Assembly (NCBI GenBank): GCA_019419505.1 | Contig: DXZS01000020.1 | Location: forward strand, 124,001 to 188,000 | Length of the DNA stretch: 64,000 nt | From: Collinsella sp. | GTDB taxonomy: Bacteria; Actinomycetota; Coriobacteriia; Coriobacteriales; Coriobacteriaceae | Direction of reading: 5' to 3' | Part shown: one piece after another, positions 58,736 to 64,000 of the stretch | How positions within the stretch are numbered: the first letter of the stretch is position 1 | Layout of the letters: each line of letters opens with the position of its first letter | Position numbers and translations under genes: made by a program | The notes under the pieces: generated by a model | What the model saw: only the letters and a program-made list of their open reading frames with translations | Told to the model about the DNA's origin: nothing | The model's database searches: none

Positions 58736-58772
58736 GCGGGAACGATGAGGCGTGTCAGCCCGTCGTTCCCGC
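58736..58772 (-). terminator. Terminator of the mazG operon
   Basis: Stem GCGGGAACGA/TCGTTCCCGC (58736-58745 with 58763-58772), followed by TTTTTC on the minus strand. It lies directly past the mazG stop. Confidence 0.88.
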
Positions 58773-58776
58773 AGTC

Positions 58777-59637
58777 TTACTCCTCCGCCTTTGCGGCATC
58801 CCACAGGTCGTTGAGGCCGTGGGTCGAAAGCTCAGCCAGATCCACATGGGCGTTGGCCGCCATCTGCTCCATCGCAGCCCAGCGACGGCGGAACTTGGCC
58901 GTGCTTGCGCGCAGGGCGCTCTCGGCGTCAATCCCCTCTTTGCGCGCAACGTTGACTAGGGCAAAGAGCAGGTCGCCAAATTCCATCTCGCGCTCGGGCG
59001 AGCCGGGCGCCTCGGCCTCAAACTCGGCACGCTCCTCAGCGACCTCGTCCCACACATCCTGGACCGTCTCCCACTCAAAGCCCACGGCCGCCGCCTTGCG
59101 CGACACCTTCTGAGCTTGCATCAGCGCCGGCAGATGCGTGGGCACGCCGTCGAGCAAACCTTCGGGCGCAACCTCGCCCGCCGCCACAGCCTTGTCCTTG
59201 GCAGCCTTCTCGGCAAGCTTGACCTCATCCCAAATCTTGAGCACCTCGTCGGGGTTGTCGGCATCCGCATCGCCAAACACGTGCGGGTGGCGGCGAATGA
59301 GCTTGGCGTCGATATCGCGCGCCACGTCGGCCAGCGTAAACTCGCCGGCGTCCGTCGCAATCTGCGCATGCAGCACTACCTGCATGAGTACGTCGCCCAG
59401 CTCCTCGCGCAGATGCATGGCATCGTCGGCCTCGATGCAGTCGAGCGCCTCATAGGCCTCCTCGATCATGTTCTTGCCAATGCTGCGGTGCGTCTGCTCG
59501 CGGTCCCACGGACAGCCGTCGGGCTGACGCAGGCGCCAGATGGTCTGCACCAGATGCTGCAGCTCGGCCGACGCGTCGACCAGCGTGGACAGATCGCGCG
59601 AACCCTCGGCATTTTGCTGAGCCATATGCTGTGCCAT
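58777..59637 (-). CDS. mazG: MazG nucleotide pyrophosphohydrolase
   Basis: 286 residues, a two-domain MazG. The metal-binding motifs are IEEAYEALDCIEADD and REELGDVLMQVVLH (EExxE...ExxD) in the first domain. A second MazG-type domain near residue 165-235 has WDEVAEERAEFEAEA and FGDLLFALVNVARK. It hydrolyses NTPs to NMP and pyrophosphate. The start MAQHMAQQNAE has GGAGGAG upstream; a longer reading has no ribosome site. It is the third gene of larC2-yfcE-mazG. Confidence 0.93.
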   Translation of the reverse strand: MAQHMAQQNAEGSRDLSTLVDASAELQHLVQTIWRLRQPDGCPWDREQTHRSIGKNMIEEAYEALDCIEADDAMHLREELGDVLMQVVLHAQIATDAGEFTLADVARDIDAKLIRRHPHVFGDADADNPDEVLKIWDEVKLAEKAAKDKAVAAGEVAPEGLLDGVPTHLPALMQAQKVSRKAAAVGFEWETVQDVWDEVAEERAEFEAEAPGSPEREMEFGDLLFALVNVARKEGIDAESALRASTAKFRRRWAAMEQMAANAHVDLAELSTHGLNDLWDAAKAEE

Positions 59638-59639
59638 GG

Positions 59640-60188
59640 TTACTCCTCCTCCAGGATCACGTGGCGGAACGCGCCACCCTCGTAGATGCCGTAGCTGTGT
59701 GTGCCGTCCTTGGGGATGCTCACGCTGCCGGGGTTGAAGAGCCACAGGCCCGGGTGCGCCTCGCTTGCCTCGTTAACCTTGATATGCGTGTGGCCGTAGA
59801 CGAGCGCGGAGCCCTCGGGCAGCGCGGGCGCGTGGTCGACGCTGTTGTGCATGCCGGCGCCAAAGACGTGGCCGTGCGTCAGGAACAGCTCGCGGCCGGT
59901 CTCGTCGAACAGCGTGGCGTAGTTGGCCATGACGGGAAAGTCGAGCACCATCTGGTCGACTTCGGCGTCGCAGTTGCCGCGCACCGCGATGATGCGGTCG
60001 GCCAGGGCGTTGAGCAGCGGAATCACGCGCTTGGGGGCGTAGTCGCGCGGCAGGTCGTTGCGCGGACCGTGGTAGAGCAGGTCGCCCAGCAGCACGATGC
60101 GGTCGGGCTGCTCGGATTCGATGGCGGCGACCAGGCGCTCGGTCCAGTATGCCGAGCCGTGGATGTCGGAGGCGATGAGGTATTTCAT
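59640..60188 (-). CDS. yfcE: YfcE-like metallophosphoesterase
   Basis: 182 residues. The phosphodiesterase blocks are IASDIHGSAYW, VLLGDLLYHGPRN, VRGNCDAEVDQM and LTHGHVFGAGM with YGHTHIKV. YfcE cleaves small phosphodiesters; the physiological substrate is unknown. The ATG is preceded by AAAGGAC. It lies between larC2 and mazG with short gaps. Confidence 0.92.
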   Translation of the reverse strand: MKYLIASDIHGSAYWTERLVAAIESEQPDRIVLLGDLLYHGPRNDLPRDYAPKRVIPLLNALADRIIAVRGNCDAEVDQMVLDFPVMANYATLFDETGRELFLTHGHVFGAGMHNSVDHAPALPEGSALVYGHTHIKVNEASEAHPGLWLFNPGSVSIPKDGTHSYGIYEGGAFRHVILEEE

Positions 60189-60245
60189 GGGGAGTCCTTT
60201 CGGAGTGGGGCTGATGTGGCCGGGCGCGAGATGTCGCCGGCCGCG

Positions 60246-60731
60246 CTATTCAAATCGCAGTGCCGAGGCTTGTGCCGCCTGCATCACGCGCTGGAGCGGC
60301 ACGCTGTGCACGCGGGCGAGACGGGCGCAGTCCTCGTACTCGGGCGCCGCACGCTCACTGCCGTCGGGCAGGGTGGCTACCTTGACGGCCACCTCGCCCC
60401 AAGGCGTCGCTACCTGCTCAAAACGACGCGGCAGGCAGACGCGTTCCATCACCTGGCGACGAATGCCGTTGGTCGTGGTCTCCAAAAAGATAATCGTCTG
60501 TAGGCGCTCGATATCCTCGTGCGAGCAGATTACCTGCAGCTGCCAGCCGGGGCGGCCCTTCTTGCAGTAAAGGGGCAGCCAGTGTACCTCGCGCGCACCT
60601 GCCTCGCGCAGGCGGTCCGCGGCATAAGCGAGTACCTCGGGCGACGCGTCGTCGATGTCGCACTCCAGCTTGACGATGGTTTCGGGCGCATCGATCTCGC
60701 GGGACAGCGGAGATGTACTTCCACGTTGCAT
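60246..60731 (-). CDS. larC: LarC C-terminal domain protein (LarC2-like)
   Basis: 161 residues matching only the C-terminal half of LarC, which inserts nickel into the pincer cofactor of lactate racemase. The recognisable parts are VKLECDIDDASPEV near the start, HWLPLYCKKGRPGWQLQVIC and LETTTNGIRRQVMERVCLPR. The start MQRGSTSPLS has AAAGGA ten bases upstream, so the domain is expressed by itself. The LarC1 half is not encoded upstream in any frame I could see. In Lactiplantibacillus LarC is made through a frameshift; here the split may be older. Confidence 0.85.
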   Translation of the reverse strand: MQRGSTSPLSREIDAPETIVKLECDIDDASPEVLAYAADRLREAGAREVHWLPLYCKKGRPGWQLQVICSHEDIERLQTIIFLETTTNGIRRQVMERVCLPRRFEQVATPWGEVAVKVATLPDGSERAAPEYEDCARLARVHSVPLQRVMQAAQASALRFE

Positions 60732-60839
60732 ACGGTCCGGATCCTTTCCGCACGGGCTCGTTTTATTCACCCAAACGCTAGCACATCGGACGTGGCACAG
60801 GCATGACTTTCGTCCGTCGCCGCCCTCGCCCCTATCCAA

Positions 60840-60900
60840 ACATGTACATCAGCCTCCAAACATGTCATTTTTTGCAGCTTTTGGAGGCTGATGTACATGT
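60840..60900. repeat. 21-bp perfect inverted repeat
   Basis: ACATGTACATCAGCCTCCAA with a final A at 60840-60860 and its reverse complement at 60880-60900; the 19-base loop contains TCATTTTTTGC. It lies between the divergent larC2 and PHP genes, in the promoter zone. Confidence 0.8.
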
Positions 60901-61018
60901 ATTGGAGTAGAGCCGCACCGCGCACCCTTTCCAGTCGATTTCGGCCCCCGGTGCGCTCGTCGCATCGGGGGCCGCGCCGTTACAATGGAGCGGATTCGCT
61001 TGACACAAAGGAGTCGCC

Positions 61019-61930
61019 ATGTCTGCCTGCCCGCTGGTCGATTGCCACACCCATACTTCGTTTTCGGACGGCCATGCCACGTTTGAGGACAACGTCCGCG
61101 CCGCTGCCGCCGCCGGCTGCCGCGTCATGGTCTCGACCGATCACCTTACCCTGCCCGCCAGCATGGACGCCAACTGCGAAGTGCAGGTTGTCGAGGGCGA
61201 CCTGCCGGCACATCGTCTGGCCTTTGAGGACGCTCGCAAGCTTGCCGCGCAGATCGCGCCGGAGCTCACCTTTATCTACGGTTTTGAATGCGATTGGTAC
61301 GAGGGCTGCGAGCCTTTGGTCGAGCGCTGGTCCCAGGGCGCCGTCGTACGCCTGGGCAGCGTGCACTGGATTGGCGATCCGGGCGATATCATGGCCGGCG
61401 CTGCGGGCACGGCAGGGACAGAGGGTGTCGCACGCCCCGATACGCCCGATTCACGCTGCGGCTGGATCGATGACGACACTAACCTGCATGTTTGGGAAAA
61501 CTTGGGCGTGCGCGGTGTATGGAAACGCTATGTCGATGACTGGTGCCGCGCCTGCGAGAGCCCGCTCAGCTTTGATGTGATGGCTCACCCCGACCTGGTC
61601 ATGCGCTTTTCGAAGGAAGGCTTTGCGCCCGACTTTGACCCCGCACCGTTTTGGCAGCAGATGGCCGAGTGCGCGCACGATACGGGCCGCCGCGTTGAGG
61701 TCTCGACGGCCGCACCGCGTAAGGGCTTGGACGACTACTACCCCGCAACCGGTCTTTTGCGCTGCTTTGCCCATGCCGAAGTGCCGATCACCTTTGGCTC
61801 GGACGCGCACCGCGCCTGCGATATCTGCTGGAGCATCCGCGAGGCCCAGGCCCACGCCTACGACTGCGGTTATCGAACCTTCGACATCCCCCACCTCACC
61901 GGAGAATGGGAATCCACACCCCTCGACTAG
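61019..61930 (+). CDS. PHP domain histidinol-phosphatase-like protein
   Basis: 303 residues. The PHP metal motifs are DCHTHTSFSDG, VSTDHLTL, GFECDWYEG, LGSVHWIG and TFGSDAHRACDICWS. The size and order fit the HisJ/HisK type, which removes phosphate from histidinol phosphate. It lies beside the his operon but on the opposite strand. AAAGGAG precedes the ATG. A related phosphoesterase with another substrate is possible. Confidence 0.85.
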   Translation: MSACPLVDCHTHTSFSDGHATFEDNVRAAAAAGCRVMVSTDHLTLPASMDANCEVQVVEGDLPAHRLAFEDARKLAAQIAPELTFIYGFECDWYEGCEPLVERWSQGAVVRLGSVHWIGDPGDIMAGAAGTAGTEGVARPDTPDSRCGWIDDDTNLHVWENLGVRGVWKRYVDDWCRACESPLSFDVMAHPDLVMRFSKEGFAPDFDPAPFWQQMAECAHDTGRRVEVSTAAPRKGLDDYYPATGLLRCFAHAEVPITFGSDAHRACDICWSIREAQAHAYDCGYRTFDIPHLTGEWESTPLD

Positions 61931-61942
61931 CCATCCCTTCAT

Positions 61943-62011
61943 AAGTTGCGGTGGAATAGGGATTGTTTTGCCTGATGAAGCGCTTAAACAGTCCCTATTT
62001 CACCGCAACTT
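61943..62011. repeat. Interspersed palindrome, family A copy 4
   Basis: Arms AAGTTGCGGTGGAATAGGGA plus TTG (61943-61965) and CAGTCCCTATTTCACCGCAA plus CTT (61989-62011); two differences from perfect pairing are G-U compatible. It lies 12 bases past the PHP gene stop. Confidence 0.8.
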
Positions 62012-62050
62012 CCATGACCCCGTTACACCAACAAAGACTGTCCCAAACGA

Positions 62051-62368
62051 CTAGTGGCGGCGGGCGTTGAGTTCGCCGGCCAGCTCGTCGAGGGTGATGC
62101 CGTAGCGCTCGAGCGTCACGAGCAGATGGTAGACCAGGTCGCCGGCTTCGTAGCGAATGTGGTCGTGGTCGTTGTCCTTGCAGGCCATGATTACCTCACT
62201 CGCCTCCTCGGCAAGCTTCTTGAGCAGCTCGTCCTCGACGTCGGTCAACAGACGAGCGGTGTAGCTCTCCTGTGGCGACGCATCGCGACGACCGTGAATC
62301 ACCTCGGCCAGACCTGTCAGCGTCTCACCGATATTTCCATCCTGAACGTTTGCGGTGCGCACACCCAT
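62051..62368 (-). CDS. hisE: Phosphoribosyl-ATP pyrophosphatase
   Basis: 105 residues, MazG-like fold. The signature Glu/Asp cluster is EEASEVIMACKDND and YEAGDLVYHLLVTLE. It hydrolyses PR-ATP to PR-AMP, the second step of histidine synthesis. It starts MGVRTANVQDGNIG. Last gene of the visible his operon. Confidence 0.95.
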   Translation of the reverse strand: MGVRTANVQDGNIGETLTGLAEVIHGRRDASPQESYTARLLTDVEDELLKKLAEEASEVIMACKDNDHDHIRYEAGDLVYHLLVTLERYGITLDELAGELNARRH

Positions 62369-62414
62369 GGTTCATTCCTTTCTGGTTGGCCAAGCGCCTG
62401 GTCGCGCGCCCGCC

Positions 62415-62744
62415 CTACACGAGTTTCTTAAAGAAGCAGGTACGGTTGCCGGTATGGCAGGCCGGACCCGGCGAGTCGACCTTGACCAACAGCGTATCGC
62501 TATCGCAGTCGGCCCAAAGCTCCTTGACCGCCTGCATGTTGCCGCTCGTCGCGCCCTTGTTCCAGAGCTCCTGGCGGCTGCGGCTCCAAAACCACGTGGT
62601 GCCGGTCTTGAGCGTCAGCCCCACCGACTCCTCGTTCATCCAGGCAACCATAAGCACCTCGCCGGTGTCATACTGCTGAACCACACAAGGAATCAGCCCC
62701 TTGGCGTCGTATGTAAGCTTTGAAGGATCGGTTATCTCTTCCAT
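62415..62744 (-). CDS. hisI: Phosphoribosyl-AMP cyclohydrolase
   Basis: 109 residues. The metal and catalytic motifs are CVVQQYDTGEVLMVAWMNEE, SRSRQELWNKGATSGN and CDSDTLLVKVDSPGPACH with the Cys residues that bind zinc. It performs the third step of the pathway. The start MEEITDPSK follows GGGGAG; four codons upstream are unlikely. It is separated from hisF by a structured 140-base gap. Confidence 0.95.
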   Translation of the reverse strand: MEEITDPSKLTYDAKGLIPCVVQQYDTGEVLMVAWMNEESVGLTLKTGTTWFWSRSRQELWNKGATSGNMQAVKELWADCDSDTLLVKVDSPGPACHTGNRTCFFKKLV

Positions 62745-62785
62745 TTTTCTCCCCAATTAAAACCTCGCAGGTCGGCGAGGGTTGT

Positions 62786-62870
62786 CCAGGTGCCGCAGGT
62801 TGCCGCGAAAGAGGAGCGACGCGTACTTTGTACGCGAGCGACGGTTTGAGCGGCAAGATGCGGTGCCTGG
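62786..62870 (-). repeat. Structured element inside the his operon
   Basis: Outer 21-base arms (62786-62806 and 62850-62870, CCAGGTGCCGCAGG type) pair with two G-U and two mismatched positions. Between them are GAAAGAGGAGCGAC, a hairpin GCGTAC-ttt-GTACGC (62821-62835) and GAGCGACGGTTTGA. It lies between hisF and hisI. Confidence 0.6.
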
Positions 62871-62883
62871 GCAAGCCGCAGCA

Positions 62884-63666
62884 TTAGAAGTCCAGCCTCA
62901 CAGGAATACCTTGAGAGGCCATATACTCTTTGACTTCGCGAATGCTGAACGTCCCAAAGTGAAAGACGCTGGCCGCCAGCACGGCATCGGCCTCGCCCTC
63001 GATCACGCCCTCGGCAAAATGTTCGAGCGTGCCCACGCCGCCGCTCGCAATCACCGGAATCGGCACCGCGCGCGCCACGGCGCGGGTGAGCGCCAGGTCA
63101 AAGCCAGCCTTGGTGCCGTCGCGGTCCATGCTGGTCAGCAGGATCTCGCCGGCGCCGCGGCGAGCCGCCTCCTCGGCCCACGCCACCGCGTCGATGCCCG
63201 TGGCGTTGCGGCCTCCCGCGGTAAAAACCTCCCACTTGTCGGCACCGGATGCGCCGGGCAAACCGACGCGCTTAGCATCGATCGCCACGACCACGGCCTG
63301 GCTGCCAAACGCCGCGGCGGCCTGGCTGATCAACGACGGATCACGCACGGCGGCAGAGTTAAGCGACACCTTGTCGGCACCGGCGGCAACCATGGTTCGC
63401 ATGCTCGCCAAGTCGCGGAAACCGCCGCCCACGGTATAGGGAATGGCGAGCTCCTCGGCCGCGTGCGCCGCCATCTCGATGGTCGTCGCGCGGTTGTCGC
63501 TCGTCGCTGTAATGTCCAAAAATACGACCTCGTCCGCACCCTCGCGGTCGTAGGCGCGGGCCAGCTCCACCGGGTCGCCCGCATCGCGCAGGCTCACAAA
63601 GTTGACGCCCTTGACCACGCGGCCGTCCTTGACGTCCAAGCAGGGAATCACGCGTTTGGTAAGCAT
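62884..63666 (-). CDS. hisF: Imidazole glycerol phosphate synthase subunit HisF
   Basis: 260 residues, a TIM barrel cyclase. Key residues are in VIPCLDVKDGRVVKG (catalytic Asp near 11) and in the VVAIDAKRVGLPG strand (second Asp). Phosphate loops VGGGFRDLAS and IASGGVGTLEHF are intact. With HisH it makes IGP and AICAR, which then feeds PurH. It starts three bases past the hisA stop, with GGGGAGGAG upstream. Confidence 0.97.
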   Translation of the reverse strand: MLTKRVIPCLDVKDGRVVKGVNFVSLRDAGDPVELARAYDREGADEVVFLDITATSDNRATTIEMAAHAAEELAIPYTVGGGFRDLASMRTMVAAGADKVSLNSAAVRDPSLISQAAAAFGSQAVVVAIDAKRVGLPGASGADKWEVFTAGGRNATGIDAVAWAEEAARRGAGEILLTSMDRDGTKAGFDLALTRAVARAVPIPVIASGGVGTLEHFAEGVIEGEADAVLAASVFHFGTFSIREVKEYMASQGIPVRLDF

Positions 63667-63669
63667 GGG

Positions 63670-64000
63670 CTACTCCTCCCCTCGGGCGGCGGACAGCGCC
63701 TGTGCCAGCGTAAAGTTGCCTTCATAGAGCGCGCGACCGGTAATGGCGCCTTCGATCGCGCCCTCACCCACGGCGGCAAGCGCGCGGATGTCGTCGAGCG
63801 TCGAGATGCCACCCGACGCCACGACGGGAAAGCCCGCGACCTCGGCCACATGGTGATATGCTGCCACGTCGATGCCCGTCTGCATGCCATCACGCGCGAT
63901 GTCGGTATACACCATGTGCTTAAAACCCATCTCGGAAAGCTGCGCCACGGCGTCGTCGAGCGCCACGCCCGCGCCGTCACGCCAGCCGTTCACCTTGACC
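63670..64000 (-). CDS. hisA: HisA, 1-(5-phosphoribosyl)-5-[(5-phosphoribosylamino)methylideneamino]imidazole-4-carboxamide isomerase, C-terminal part
   Basis: The gene runs off the right edge; about 110 C-terminal residues are seen. The barrel phosphate loop is VASGGISTLDDIRALA, preceded by MVYTDIARDGMQTG with the catalytic Asp. It ends GRALYEGNFTLAQALSA. It is the second-half isomerase of histidine synthesis and heads the hisA-hisF-hisI-hisE run visible here. Upstream his genes are outside the window. Confidence 0.93.
   Translation of the reverse strand, partial: VKVNGWRDGAGVALDDAVAQLSEMGFKHMVYTDIARDGMQTGIDVAAYHHVAEVAGFPVVASGGISTLDDIRALAAVGEGAIEGAITGRALYEGNFTLAQALSAARGEE

Overview
The window looks like chromosomal DNA from a high-GC anaerobic actinobacterium of the class Coriobacteriia, most likely Collinsella (C. 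aerofaciens group). This is an inference from protein character, GC-rich codon use, an archaeal-style topoisomerase I, GluQ, HypA/HypB and many short intergenic palindromes. No database search was possible. No rRNA, CRISPR array, phage module or transposase gene was seen. There is one tRNA gene, tRNA-Leu(TAA).

Layout. 1-5 kb (minus): a 3-hydroxyisobutyrate-type dehydrogenase with a His/Cys-rich tail, a small membrane protein, DegV, HPF and a solute-binding lipoprotein. 5.4-11 kb (minus): tmk-holB-ricT-comF and a nuclease-fold-like protein. 11.2-19.7 kb: a zinc-ribbon membrane protein (+), then topA-hypB-hypA-tatC-tatA (minus), a STAS protein, an aspartate aminotransferase and a small protein. 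19.9-23.6 kb (minus): NhaA, Mn-pyrophosphatase and a ROK glucokinase. 23.8-28.5 kb: a beta-glucoside operon (GH1 enzyme and PTS IIC, IIB, IIA) with a divergent GntR regulator. 28.6-34.8 kb: mannose-6-phosphate isomerase, PcrA, UppP and a universal stress protein. 35-40.5 kb: an orphan BceS/BceR-type two-component system, then an aminotransferase and ornithine-cyclodeaminase-like pair divergent from a PucR regulator. 40.5-48.6 kb: an unknown protein, PurH, a GNAT acetyltransferase, a DUF2207 protein, GluQ, a phosphoesterase and a small membrane protein. 49.1-53.3 kb: DUF4342 plus a two-component system, a VOC protein, an orphan galactitol-type PTS IIB and a TPR-like membrane protein. 53.3-58.6 kb: tRNA-Leu, an AAA/DUF4143 ATPase, Ppx/GppA, a DivIC/FtsB-like protein and enolase. 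58.8-62 kb: larC2-yfcE-mazG and a divergent PHP-type phosphatase. 62-64 kb: hisA(partial)-hisF-hisI-hisE.

How the genes fit together. Core replication and nucleotide genes sit beside sugar-uptake and nickel-related genes. HypA/HypB, the LarC C-terminal domain and the metal-binding-like tail hint at nickel handling, and Tat lies directly upstream of hypAB. The histidine operon has a possible histidinol phosphatase just beyond it on the other strand.

The least ordinary content is between genes. The strongest candidate is a pair of oppositely oriented RNA-like elements between manA and pcrA. They share a conserved core, their internal stem shows two compensated base-pair changes, and their outer arms are unrelated in sequence yet complementary. 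Two MITE-like elements have perfect 31-32 bp terminal inverted repeats. At least three families of interspersed palindromes recur, the tRNA-Leu 3' end is partly duplicated, and a structured element lies inside the his operon.
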